From an uncultured Lachnospiraceae bacterium (GTDB taxonomy: Bacteria > Bacillota > Clostridia > Lachnospirales > Lachnospiraceae), in the NCBI GenBank assembly GCA_910585715.1, contig CAJUEX010000015.1, positions 1 through 64,000 of the forward strand: a stretch of 64,000 nucleotides of DNA, read 5' to 3'. Under the pieces are notes generated by a model. That model was not told the origin of the DNA, ran no database searches, and saw only the letters and a program-made list of their open reading frames with translations. The stretch's first letter is position 1. Every line of letters starts with the position of its first letter. This document shows, in pieces, positions 33,306 through 42,061 of the stretch. A program made the position numbers and the translations under genes.

Positions 33306-33899
33306 TCATTCAAAATTATTCCGTACCAGTTGAGCCAGATATTTAGCAGTACCCTCTACACCAAGCAGGCTGCTGTTAATGAGCAGATCCTTATGATTGA
33401 TATCATAAGGGAGATAGTGGGCATAGCGCAGATGGTATGAATTTCTTGCCTTATCTACTGCCGCAATCATTTTTTCTGCTTCCTGCTTTGAAAGATGAAG
33501 GCGGTTGATACAGTTATCCATACGGGCTTCATAAGGTGCATAAATAAAGATGCTGATATGATTTTTTGTTTTTTCCAGTATGTAATCAGAGCATCGTCCA
33601 ACGATAATGCAGGATTCCTTTTCAGCCAGATTTAATATGATTTCCTGCTGAACGGAAAAAATCTTGTCCTGAGTAGGAGTAGTTGCAGTACCCAGAGGAT
33701 ATTTCATATTAAAAAAAAGAGAACGGGCTTTTTCCTCAGATTCGCTTATTGTGGAAACCGGAAGGTTCAGTTTGTGTGCAACTTCTTCAACAATATCCCT
33801 GTCGTAGTATTCAATGCCAAGCTGGTCTGCAAGCCCCCGGGCAATTGGGCGACCAAGGCTTCCAAATTGTCTTGCTATTGTTATTACATATTTCTTCAT
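33306..33899 (-). CDS. Cytidylate kinase-like family protein
   Basis: A 197-residue P-loop-like protein of the AAA_26/cytidylate-kinase-like family. It begins YVITIARQFGSLGRPIA, where the family has a modified P-loop, and continues with YYDRDIVEEVAHKL and IIVGRCSDYIL. It does not replace the housekeeping Cmk; its substrate is not established. It starts 26 bases after pucR-family gene and seems to be the last gene of that operon, so it may serve the purine/ureide island, though such genes also occur near many regulators. Confidence 0.8.
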   Translation of the reverse strand: MKKYVITIARQFGSLGRPIARGLADQLGIEYYDRDIVEEVAHKLNLPVSTISESEEKARSLFFNMKYPLGTATTPTQDKIFSVQQEIILNLAEKESCIIVGRCSDYILEKTKNHISIFIYAPYEARMDNCINRLHLSKQEAEKMIAAVDKARNSYHLRYAHYLPYDINHKDLLINSSLLGVEGTAKYLAQLVRNNFE

Positions 33900-33925
33900 T
33901 TTCTTTCCTCCTGATTGTATTCGTA

Positions 33926-35557
33926 TTAGTTTTTCTTTTCCAGAAGCTCATAGGCATAAAAGCTGAGCAGCAGAATTGCAGAATTGTTAAAATCGGACAA
34001 ATCATATGGCAGCAGCTCTTTTATTTTCTCCAGCCTTGATGCCATAGTGTTTCTGTGTATATACAAGGCTTTGGATGTTTCCTTTATGCTGAAATTGCAT
34101 TTAAAATACATATGCAGCGTTTCAAATAAGGAAGCATTATTTTGTTTGTCAAATTCTATAAGAGACTTTAGAGTATTTAAATAAAAATTCTTTAAATGAG
34201 GGCTGGATATGGAATTGGACAGGGTGTGATAAATAATATCCTCATTATATTGGAAAATATGGCTTTTGGCATGAACCTTTTTGCCAATCTGAAGGGCATC
34301 CATGGCTTCCAGAAAGGAAGACTGGACTGTATCAATTCCCTGCAGGCATTCGCTTACACCGATATTATAGGTAAAATTTTGTGCATCCATCAGCTTTGCA
34401 AGCTGTTCTACAAATTCCTTTGCTTCATTTGTGTTACTATGACTGAAGGAAGAATGGGACAGGAAAAACAGAATAAAATTCCTCTCATAATTAAATTTGT
34501 AAATTATCTGATTGGAACGTGAAATCTGACCGCGAATAAGGAAATCAAAACGTTCCCTGATAGAAGCCCTTTCCTCGAACTGCTTATCCAGTCCTATTTC
34601 AGGATGAATAACCGCGCAAATCCGCGGGCTTATATAGTCAAAACCGTATAGATTGCATTGAGATATCATGTCAAATTCCGAAAGGTTGCCGGATAAGATA
34701 TTTCGGATAAAGTTGTTTTGTTTTTGCAGGTTGCTTTGCTGCCTGAGAGTATTATTTATCAGCTCGATGGCAAGCAGGGATAAAATGCTGAAAACGAAAT
34801 TATATTTATTGGTAGAAAAGCTGTCCGTATTTTCCACAAAGCAAAGAAAGCCCAACAGATTGTCCTTATCGCGGATGGGAAACAGTATCCGGGCAAGGCT
34901 GGTAGTTACCTGAAAATGCTTTATATCATATTCGTTTAAAATGCTTTCGGTTTCTATTGGGTCGAATATAAGCTGATTTTCAATATAATCGTTGTCCTGC
35001 CCCGTGGAATGGGAGCGCTCTAAAAATTCCAATCGGTTATTGGTAAGAATTACAGGACATCCGATCAGGTCATAGATTGTATTCAGGGTATCTCTTAAGG
35101 AGTGTTCATGGATGATGATTTCATTCAGCTTCCGATACATCTGATAGACCGTCTCGGTATCAGCCATTTCCTCCTTCAGTATTTTCCGGTATATCATCAT
35201 ACTGATTTCCGCAAAATTCTGTTCAAAGGGAATGCTTATAATGGGAAAATCCAGCCGGTCTGCTTCTTCAATCATAGATTCAGGAAGCTTGTCCAGATAA
35301 CGTTTTAAGGCGATTCCAAGTCCTGCACATTTTTTTTCAACAAGGTCGTGAATAAAATTCCGGCGGAGCTTATCGTCATTTATAAGAAAGTATCCGGTAG
35401 AAAGAATAAGTTCTCCGCCTACGAGAAAACGGACAGTATCCGGATTGTCCATTATATTCACACCGGTAATCACGTTGTCCTTACCGCCTTTACCGGCAAT
35501 CCACTTGAAATCAGGCAATATCTGTTGTGTGGCAAGCCATTCCATAGATGTACTCAT
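33926..35557 (-). CDS. PucR-family transcriptional regulator
   Basis: A 543-residue regulator: an N-terminal PucR domain (about 8-125; TGVNIMDNPDTVRFLVGGELILSTG), a middle GGDEF-like/GAF-like effector region, and a C-terminal PucR-type helix-turn-helix (about 485-540; NFSIKETSKALYIHRNTMASRLEKIKEL). PucR regulators control purine and allantoin use. Start 35557 is chosen for AAGGAG ten bases upstream. The gene lies between the importer ATPase and the kinase-like gene, divergent from the allantoin genes, which marks it as the probable local regulator of the island. Confidence 0.9.
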   Translation of the reverse strand: MSTSMEWLATQQILPDFKWIAGKGGKDNVITGVNIMDNPDTVRFLVGGELILSTGYFLINDDKLRRNFIHDLVEKKCAGLGIALKRYLDKLPESMIEEADRLDFPIISIPFEQNFAEISMMIYRKILKEEMADTETVYQMYRKLNEIIIHEHSLRDTLNTIYDLIGCPVILTNNRLEFLERSHSTGQDNDYIENQLIFDPIETESILNEYDIKHFQVTTSLARILFPIRDKDNLLGFLCFVENTDSFSTNKYNFVFSILSLLAIELINNTLRQQSNLQKQNNFIRNILSGNLSEFDMISQCNLYGFDYISPRICAVIHPEIGLDKQFEERASIRERFDFLIRGQISRSNQIIYKFNYERNFILFFLSHSSFSHSNTNEAKEFVEQLAKLMDAQNFTYNIGVSECLQGIDTVQSSFLEAMDALQIGKKVHAKSHIFQYNEDIIYHTLSNSISSPHLKNFYLNTLKSLIEFDKQNNASLFETLHMYFKCNFSIKETSKALYIHRNTMASRLEKIKELLPYDLSDFNNSAILLLSFYAYELLEKKN

Positions 35558-35593
35558 GCGTGTCCAACTCCTTTCCATAAAGAAAAGTACTGT

Positions 35594-36337
35594 CTAATGA
35601 TTCAGGGTACGGGCAAGAAATATTCTGGTTCTATTATCCTGAGGATTTGAGAATATTTCGTCCGGTGTCCCTTCTTCTATAATATACCCGCCGTCCATAA
35701 ATATAATTCTGTCGGAAACTTCTCTGGCAAAGGTCATCTCATGGGTAACTACCAGCATTGTCATGCCCTTTTTGGCAAGCTCTTTCATAACATCTAAAAC
35801 ATCGCCTACAATCTGCGGGTCTAAAGCGGATGTGGGTTCGTCAAATAAAAGCATTTTCGGATGCATTGCAAGTGCCCTTGCAATAGCTACACGTTGCTGC
35901 TGGCCGCCGGAAAGGGAAAAAGGATAAGAATCAGCTTTTTCAAGCAGTCCTACCTCTTCTAAATAATGAAGAGCATCCGTCTTTGCTTCTTTTTTGGCTA
36001 TTTTCAGGTTTTTTGTAGGAGCCAGCATAATGTTTTCCAAAACAGTATAATGTGGAAAAAGATTGAACTTTTGAAATACCATGCCGATTTCTTCCCTGAG
36101 CTCTCTTACATTTATATCAGAAGAAAGAATATTTTTTCCGTTATAAATCATTTCAGTAACATGTGTGGGCTGTTCCAGCAGATTCAGACACCGTAGCAGG
36201 GTGCTCTTGCCGGAGCCGGAAGGACCGATGATAGTAACAACTTCCCCTTCTTTTATGGAAAGGCTTACGTCCCTTAAAACTTCAAGATCACCGTTAAATG
36301 TTTTTGACAAGTTTTTTAATGTAAATAAATTTTCCAT
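35594..36337 (-). CDS. Polar amino acid-type ABC importer ATP-binding protein
   Basis: A 247-residue GlnQ/HisP-like ATPase: Walker A GPSGSGKST, signature LSGGQQQRVAIARAL, Walker B MLLFDEPTSALDPQ, H-loop VVTHEMTFA. It is read divergently from the solute-binding protein gene (36607) and is separated from the permease gene (41366) by five kilobases; the three should form one importer. Given the surroundings the cargo is probably allantoin or a related ureide rather than an amino acid (inference). GGAGGTGAT precedes the ATG. Confidence 0.92.
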   Translation of the reverse strand: MENLFTLKNLSKTFNGDLEVLRDVSLSIKEGEVVTIIGPSGSGKSTLLRCLNLLEQPTHVTEMIYNGKNILSSDINVRELREEIGMVFQKFNLFPHYTVLENIMLAPTKNLKIAKKEAKTDALHYLEEVGLLEKADSYPFSLSGGQQQRVAIARALAMHPKMLLFDEPTSALDPQIVGDVLDVMKELAKKGMTMLVVTHEMTFAREVSDRIIFMDGGYIIEEGTPDEIFSNPQDNRTRIFLARTLNH

Positions 36338-36360
36338 AATATCACCTCCATTTTAAAATC

Positions 36361-36388
36361 ATTATACACACATCCCTATGAAAAACAA
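36361..36388 (-). promoter_or_regulatory. Minus-strand promoter of the ATPase-PucR operon
   Basis: On the minus strand TTGTTT (36383-36388), 16-bp spacer, TATAAT (36361-36366), about 24 bp before the ATPase start codon. Confidence 0.5.
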
Positions 36389-36410
36389 ATATGCTTCGTG
36401 CACAAAACAA

Positions 36411-36424
36411 ACAAATTGATTTGT
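36411..36424. promoter_or_regulatory. Candidate operator between divergent promoters
   Basis: Inverted repeat ACAAAT-TG-ATTTGT located between the two divergent promoters and 12 bp upstream of the rightward -35, the position of an activator site. PucR binding is a guess based on gene context. Confidence 0.35.
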
Positions 36425-36436
36425 ATACGGAGCACA

Positions 36437-36465
36437 TTGAACAACCCGGAGTTAACAGATATAAT
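36437..36465 (+). promoter_or_regulatory. Promoter of the allantoin/ureide gene cluster
   Basis: TTGAAC (36437-36442), 17-bp spacer, TATAAT (36460-36465). It should start RNA near 36472, giving a 135-nt leader that includes the terminator at 36486-36517. Confidence 0.65.
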
Positions 36466-36485
36466 GCAATTAACATACATGCAAG

Positions 36486-36517
36486 GGAGCAGAGTGGAAG
36501 ACACTTTGCTCCTTTTT
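36486..36517 (+). terminator. Terminator-like attenuator in the leader of the ureide cluster
   Basis: Perfect 11-bp stem with one G-T wobble (36486-36496 with 36502-36512), five-base loop and TTTTT. It lies 14 bp after the predicted transcription start and 90 bp before the solute-binding protein gene, so the cluster may be controlled by attenuation. No known riboswitch class is recognised in the leader. Confidence 0.6.
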
Positions 36518-36606
36518 CATTATATTTTTCATAAAACACGGTTGTTCTTTAGGTGTATGAATATTGGATGCATGAATGAACACTTTTTAAAATGGAGGAA
36601 AGCATT

Positions 36607-37548
36607 ATGAAAAAATTGATTGCAGCATTATTAATTGGAGCTATGGCATTTTCATTGGCGGCATGCGGAAAGGAAGCGCCTGCACCGGAAACAACAGAGC
36701 CGGCAGCAGAAGAATCTGCAGATGAAGAGGCAAATGATGAGACAACAGAAGAAATAACCGCTGGAAGTCCGGAAGAAGAGGGCGAAGCGGCTGCAGATTA
36801 CACGGTAGGAGATAAAATAAAGGAAATTCAGGAAAAGGGTGTTCTTGTAGTAGGCTGTGATGCTTCTTATGCACCATATTCCTTTGTAGATGTTACAACT
36901 GGAAATCAGGATCCGGTAGGCATTGATATTGAAATTGCAAAAGTGCTGGCAGAAAGATTAGGGGTGGAACTGAAATTAGAGCCTATGGTTTTTAATGCGG
37001 TGCTGTCGGCGCTTGCAACTGATAAGCTGGATGTGGTAATTGATGGTGTTACGCCAAGTGACGAGCAGCGCGAAACAGTAGAATTTTCAAATGCATATAT
37101 GACCTGCGAAGAAGGGATTGTCATCAAACAGGAAAATGCGGACAAATACAAGACCTGTGAAGATTTTTCGGGAAGCACGGTAGCGGCAAATATCGGCTCC
37201 AGCGAAGAACGTTTCGTAAAAGAATGCCTGCCGGGCGCAACTGTTCTGTCACTGGACAAGATTCCAAGCTCCATGATGGAATTACAGGCAGATAATGTGG
37301 CTGGTGTATGTATGGAAAAAACAGTTGGTCAACAGTATGTGGATGCATATGATAACCTTACATGGAGTGAGGCTTCAGATGATTCTTATAACAGTATTAA
37401 AGCAATCGCAGTAAATAAAGGAAATAATGACTTACTTGACTTAATCAATACGATTATTGAAGAGTGCCAGAATAATGGAAAGATTGATGAGTGGCTGGCG
37501 ACCTACAGCAAACAGGCGGCAGAAATGAATAAAGCAAACGCAGAATAG
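36607..37548 (+). CDS. Family 3 solute-binding lipoprotein of the ABC importer
   Basis: A 313-residue periplasm-facing receptor. Signal peptide and lipobox SLAACG (Cys about 22), a Glu/Ala/Thr-rich linker (about 25-65), then the type 3 binding fold (about 75-305): VLVVGCDASYAPYSFVD, GIDIEIAKVLAERLGVELK, VIDGVTPSDEQRETVEFSNAY, TVAANIGSSEE. GGAGG precedes the ATG. The fold is usual for polar amino acids, but the adjoining genes suggest a ureide such as allantoin or a related purine product. Confidence 0.92.
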   Translation: MKKLIAALLIGAMAFSLAACGKEAPAPETTEPAAEESADEEANDETTEEITAGSPEEEGEAAADYTVGDKIKEIQEKGVLVVGCDASYAPYSFVDVTTGNQDPVGIDIEIAKVLAERLGVELKLEPMVFNAVLSALATDKLDVVIDGVTPSDEQRETVEFSNAYMTCEEGIVIKQENADKYKTCEDFSGSTVAANIGSSEERFVKECLPGATVLSLDKIPSSMMELQADNVAGVCMEKTVGQQYVDAYDNLTWSEASDDSYNSIKAIAVNKGNNDLLDLINTIIEECQNNGKIDEWLATYSKQAAEMNKANAE

Positions 37549-37579
37549 CCATTTTAGCAGATTTAAGGGAAGGAATCGT

Positions 37580-39058
37580 ATGTTATTACTGAAAAATGCA
37601 GATATTTTTACAATGGGCAAAAAAGGTGAATACCTAAAAGGGCAGGATGTGCTTATAAAAGACGGTAAGGTTGCAGCCGTTTCCAGGGGAATATCGGAGG
37701 AAGGAAAGGAGATAATAGATTGTTCCGGCAAGCTGTTGATACCCGGAATGATAAATGCACACCTTCATTCGGATGAAAACTTTTTTAAGGGAATGTTTGA
37801 CAATATGCCGCTGGAAATATGGATGTTGTACAGTTGTCCGCCTCTTAGCTACGGTCCCTTCTCTGCTGAAATGATTTATCTGCGAACTATGCTTGGAGCA
37901 TTGGAAATGATAAAGTGCGGGGTAACCTGTGTGCAGGATGATGTGTCGGAGTGTCCAAAGGGAACGGCGGATGGCTATTCAGCAGTATTTCAGGCATACA
38001 CGGATATTGGAATAAAGGCAAATGTTGCCCTTAACATGGGAGACAAAAAATATATGGACAAGATTCCTTTTACAAAGGAAGTATTTCCTGAGGAATTGGC
38101 CGGGCAGCTTTGTAATAAGCCGGATATGGAGCAGAATATTGCATTATATAAGGAAATGATCAAATTATGGAATGGAAAAGCAGGACATAAGGTGGTGGTA
38201 TCCACTTCAGCGCCCCAAAGATGCAGTGATGAATATCTGATGCGTGCAAAGAGGCTTGCAGAAGAATATGACCTGCCCATGCATACGCATATTCTGGAAT
38301 CCAGAATACAGTATTGTACCGGTAATGTGTTTTATGGAGAATCCATTGTGAAGCATGCAAAAAGAGTTGGGCTTTTATCGGGACGGCTTTCGGTAATTCA
38401 TGGTGTCTGGATGGATGAGGAGGATATGAAGCTTCTTGGTGAAGCAGATGCCACGCTCATTACTAATCCTGTCAGCAACTTAAAGCTTGGAAGCGGAATC
38501 ATGCCGCTTATTAAAATGAAAAGAAACGGTGTGAATGTAGCCCTGGGGACAGATGGAATGAGCAGCAATGATGGACAGAATATGTTTGAGGCCATGAAAT
38601 ATGCCGGGCTCTTACAGAAAATTACCACTCCCGATTACAGGCAGTGGGCAGATAGCTACAGCTTACTTGAAATGGTATATAAAAATGCTGCAAAAAGTCT
38701 GATGAGAAAGGATGAAATAGGAATAATAGAAAAGGGAAGGGCTGCAGATATTGTAGTAATGGATAAAGGAAATACAAGCTTTATTCCGGAAAGCAGCATA
38801 GAAAACCATTTAGTATATTGTGAAAATGGAGAGGCAGTGGAAACGGTTTTTTCCAACGGAAGAAAAATCTATCATAAGGGAACTGTTCTTACAGTGGATG
38901 AAAAAGCAATATTGAAAAGAATACATGAAAAATACGGAGAATTCAAAAACAGGTTTGAAAAAACGGTAAAAGAAAATAAAAGATTGGAAGAATATCTGAA
39001 AATCATATATGAAAGGTGTGCAAAAGAAACGGACGGGATGCTATGCAATCTATTTTAA
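37580..39058 (+). CDS. Amidohydrolase of the ATZ/TRZ-SsnA deaminase group, copy A
   Basis: A 492-residue metal-dependent hydrolase of the group that includes guanine deaminase, SsnA and chloroatrazine hydrolases. Metal ligands visible: HLHSDEN (His-X-His near residue 60), HTHILESR, a further His in VIHGVWM, and Asp in LGTDGMSSND. It shares many stretches with the gene at 39847 (DDVSE..., NLKLGSGIMP, LGTDGMSSND versus LGSDGMSSND), so the two are paralogs. The substrate is likely a purine or hydantoin-type ring compound; which one is not evident. Confidence 0.85.
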   Translation: MLLLKNADIFTMGKKGEYLKGQDVLIKDGKVAAVSRGISEEGKEIIDCSGKLLIPGMINAHLHSDENFFKGMFDNMPLEIWMLYSCPPLSYGPFSAEMIYLRTMLGALEMIKCGVTCVQDDVSECPKGTADGYSAVFQAYTDIGIKANVALNMGDKKYMDKIPFTKEVFPEELAGQLCNKPDMEQNIALYKEMIKLWNGKAGHKVVVSTSAPQRCSDEYLMRAKRLAEEYDLPMHTHILESRIQYCTGNVFYGESIVKHAKRVGLLSGRLSVIHGVWMDEEDMKLLGEADATLITNPVSNLKLGSGIMPLIKMKRNGVNVALGTDGMSSNDGQNMFEAMKYAGLLQKITTPDYRQWADSYSLLEMVYKNAAKSLMRKDEIGIIEKGRAADIVVMDKGNTSFIPESSIENHLVYCENGEAVETVFSNGRKIYHKGTVLTVDEKAILKRIHEKYGEFKNRFEKTVKENKRLEEYLKIIYERCAKETDGMLCNLF

Positions 39059-39807
39059 ATGAAAAAAAGAGGTTTTTAGTAATAAATCCGAATACAGGAT
39101 GGGAAATGACAAAGCAGATTGAGGAAAGCCTGAAGGGGCTTAAGCTGGATGATGTTAAGCTGGAAGTGGCAGCGAATGTGGCAGGCCCGGTTTCTATTGA
39201 GGGTCATACGGATGAGATAATAAGTTCTTATCATATATTAAAGCTGATAGCTGAAAGAAAAACAGAATATGACGGATATCTGATTGCATGCTTCAGTAAT
39301 CATCCATCCATAAAGGCTTTACGGGAGCTTACAGGAAAACCGGTAGTAGGAATTGCAGAAGGGGCATGTTACATGGCAGCAATGGCAGGAAATCTGTTTG
39401 GAATCGTAACTACTTCGCAAAAGTGGGTGCCCATGTTAAAAGAGGCAGTGGAGTGTTTTGGAATAAAGGATAAATGCGCCGGAGTTTTCAGTACGGGTCT
39501 GAGTGTGACAGAGCTTCATGAGCTATCAGGAGAAGAAGTAGAAAAAGAAATATTGAATGCAGGGAAAAAGGCATTGGCTGCAGGAGCGGAGGTCCTTTGC
39601 CTGGGCTGTGCAGGTATGAGCGGATTGCACAAGCGGATAGAAAGGGAATTGAAGGTTCCTGTAGTGGATTCCTGTGAAGCGGGGCTTATGATGCTGTATT
39701 CCCTGTGTCATATGGGCCTATGGACAAGCTCCCTGTGTATGTATGCACCAAATCTGCCAAGGGAAACGATAAATTTAGAAAAGGATATGGAACAATTTTA
39801 CGTATAG
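39043..39807 (+). CDS. Hydantoin/allantoin racemase (Asp/Glu racemase family)
   Basis: A 254-residue racemase with the two catalytic Cys regions in LIACFSNHP (near residue 87) and CLGCAGM (near residue 190), and NPNTGWEMTKQI at the start as in hydantoin racemases. It would interconvert R- and S-allantoin, letting allantoinase use both. ATG 39043 lies inside the end of the preceding gene (16-base overlap), indicating coupling. The gene sits between two amidohydrolase paralogs. Hydantoin racemisation is the alternative. Confidence 0.85.
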   Translation: MQSILNEKKRFLVINPNTGWEMTKQIEESLKGLKLDDVKLEVAANVAGPVSIEGHTDEIISSYHILKLIAERKTEYDGYLIACFSNHPSIKALRELTGKPVVGIAEGACYMAAMAGNLFGIVTTSQKWVPMLKEAVECFGIKDKCAGVFSTGLSVTELHELSGEEVEKEILNAGKKALAAGAEVLCLGCAGMSGLHKRIERELKVPVVDSCEAGLMMLYSLCHMGLWTSSLCMYAPNLPRETINLEKDMEQFYV

Positions 39808-39846
39808 ATGGAAATTCATAATAAGGAGAGAAAGCTGGGAGTTAAG

Positions 39847-41349
39847 ATGAGAATATTGATAAAAGACGGAACAGTACTTTTGGGAAGAGAGTACACACCG
39901 GAAGAAACGGATATTTATATTGAGGACAATAACATAGTACAAATAGGAAAGAATATGGAAAAGGAAGCGGATGAAATAATAGATGCCGCAGGTCAGCTTA
40001 TTATTCCCGGATTGGTAAATGCGCACCTGCATTCTGATGAAAATCTTTTTAAAGCGCAATTTGACAACCTTCCGCTGGAGCTTTGGATGCTTTATACTTA
40101 TCCCACTTTTATGTATGGTCCCTTTTCCAAACGGCTGATTTATTTAAGGACTATGCTTGGAGCCATAGAGATGGTAAAGCACGGGGTAACTCTTGTACAG
40201 GATGATGTGTCGGAATATCCAAAGGCAACACTGGAAGGAACAGATGCGGTAATGGAGGCCTATCGGGATATTGGAATGAGGGCAAGCGTTACGACAAATT
40301 TGTGTGATAAACAGTGGAAGGATAAGCTGCCATATATTGCAGATATATTACCTCAGGATATAAAGGATGCCTATCCGCCGGCAGCGGATAAAGAGGAACT
40401 GTATGAGCTGATTGAAGGAATGGTGGATAAATGGCATAATCCGGGCGGCATGACAAATGTGGTGCTGGCGCCGGTAGCGCCTCAAAGATGTACCGACGAG
40501 TTTTTTCAGGGAATGCACAGGTTAGGAGAAAAATACAACCTTCCGGTACATACCCATGTGCTGGAAACGAAGATGCAGCAGGTAACAGGAAAGGAATTCT
40601 ATCAAAGCTCCTTAATAGAACATATGAATCATATCGGCGTGTTATCTGACAGAACCACAATTGTACACTCTGTGTGGCTGACAGATTATGATATTGAGCT
40701 GGTTGCAAAGGCAGGAGCTACAATCGTACATAATCCCGCAAGCAATTTAAAGCTTGGAAGCGGTATTATGCCATATGCAAAAATCAGGGAAGCGGGTATT
40801 CCTGTTGCACTTGGCTCCGACGGAATGAGCAGCAACGATAATCAGAGCATTTTTGAAGCAATGAAGCTGTGCGGGCTGCTGCACAAGGTTACTACGCCTG
40901 ACTATTCAAAGTGGCCGGAAGCCCTGGATGTGTTCAAAGCAGCCACATGCGGAGGGGCAAGGAGCACAAGAAGAAATGATCATGTAGGAGTGATTGCAGA
41001 AAACATGCGTGCAGACATGGTATTTCTGGATATGAATACAACTGCCTTTACTCCAAGAAATGATTTGATAAAGCATTTAGTATATTGTGAAAATGGAAGT
41101 TCCATCGTAAGAGTTATGATAAACGGCAGGACAGTAGTAAAAGACAAAAAGATTCTTACAGTAGATGAGAAGGGACTGATGAAAGAATTAAATGGCATGA
41201 TGGGTGAGTTCAGAAAAGAGTATGTAAAGGCAAAAGAGTGGGCAGATAAATTGTTCCCGTATGTAAATGAGATATATTGGAAATCTTACCGCCAGACTAC
41301 CGGACTGAACCGGCTGTCCGGCAATGAAATAAGATGGATCGATATATAG
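39847..41349 (+). CDS. Amidohydrolase of the ATZ/TRZ-SsnA deaminase group, copy B
   Basis: A 500-residue paralog of the enzyme at 37580. Ligands: NAHLHSDENLF, VHTHVLETK, HSVWLTDYD and LGSDGMSSNDNQ. The start at 39847 is chosen for GGGAG seven bases upstream and because VLIKDG-type sequence begins there (MRILIKDGTVLLGREY). The same catalytic residues as copy A suggest a related but not identical substrate. Between two enzymes of one reaction type, the racemase could supply either enantiomer. Confidence 0.85.
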   Translation: MRILIKDGTVLLGREYTPEETDIYIEDNNIVQIGKNMEKEADEIIDAAGQLIIPGLVNAHLHSDENLFKAQFDNLPLELWMLYTYPTFMYGPFSKRLIYLRTMLGAIEMVKHGVTLVQDDVSEYPKATLEGTDAVMEAYRDIGMRASVTTNLCDKQWKDKLPYIADILPQDIKDAYPPAADKEELYELIEGMVDKWHNPGGMTNVVLAPVAPQRCTDEFFQGMHRLGEKYNLPVHTHVLETKMQQVTGKEFYQSSLIEHMNHIGVLSDRTTIVHSVWLTDYDIELVAKAGATIVHNPASNLKLGSGIMPYAKIREAGIPVALGSDGMSSNDNQSIFEAMKLCGLLHKVTTPDYSKWPEALDVFKAATCGGARSTRRNDHVGVIAENMRADMVFLDMNTTAFTPRNDLIKHLVYCENGSSIVRVMINGRTVVKDKKILTVDEKGLMKELNGMMGEFRKEYVKAKEWADKLFPYVNEIYWKSYRQTTGLNRLSGNEIRWIDI

Positions 41350-41365
41350 AGAAAGGAAAATGTCT

Positions 41366-42061
41366 ATGGCTTCTATTATCAAGATTATAGTAAATTACAG
41401 GTATTATATTATTCTGGGCACCAGGGTAACCATTGTAGTATCCTTATTGGCAAGTCTGTTTGGACTTATATGCGGTATTTTAATGGCGCTTTTAAAAAGA
41501 TGCAGAATTGCGCCTTTAAGGTGGGCTGCCAATTTGTATGTGGAAGTTGTAAGAGGGACTCCGGTTCTGGTTCAGATATCAATGGTCTATTATGGACTTC
41601 CCATGATAGGAGTAAGCTTTCCGAATATGGAAATCGGAGGTGTTACATTTGACAGGCTCTTTGCCGGGATATTGGCACTTGCCATTAACAGTACGGCATA
41701 TATTTGTGAAATTGTAAGAGGCGGCATTGAATCGGTGGACAGCGGACAGAAGGAGGCCGCACAGGCTTTAGGATTCAGCAGGGGGAATATTATGAAGCTG
41801 ATTATTCTTCCGCAGGCATTGAGAAATGTACTTCCTACTCTTGGAAATGAATTTGTCAGCATGATCAAACAGTCATCTCAGGTATCGATTATGGGATTGG
41901 CAGATTTGATGTATGCGGCGGATATTATACGCGGCAACACTTACCGGCCGTTTATGCCATTAGTAATTGTAGCGGTGATATATCTGATTCTGACTGTTAC
42001 AGTGTCTTATATATTTAAATGGATGGAAAGGCTGACCTTAAAAGGGAGGAAAGCAGTATGA
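41366..42061 (+). CDS. Polar amino acid-type ABC importer permease
   Basis: A 231-residue inner-membrane protein with about five helices and the EAA loop (AAQALGFSRGNIMKLIILPQAL) typical of HisM/GlnP permeases. ATG 41366 is eight bases after AAAGGA; ATG 41360 is too close. It is the missing membrane part for the ATPase at 35594 and the binding protein at 36607. The last codon overlaps the allantoinase start (ATGA). A single permease gene implies a homodimer. Confidence 0.9.
   Translation: MASIIKIIVNYRYYIILGTRVTIVVSLLASLFGLICGILMALLKRCRIAPLRWAANLYVEVVRGTPVLVQISMVYYGLPMIGVSFPNMEIGGVTFDRLFAGILALAINSTAYICEIVRGGIESVDSGQKEAAQALGFSRGNIMKLIILPQALRNVLPTLGNEFVSMIKQSSQVSIMGLADLMYAADIIRGNTYRPFMPLVIVAVIYLILTVTVSYIFKWMERLTLKGRKAV

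Noticed and set aside
39847..41349. Idea that the two amidohydrolases are an assembly duplication
   Set aside because: They differ at many positions and are separated by a racemase gene, so they are true paralogs.
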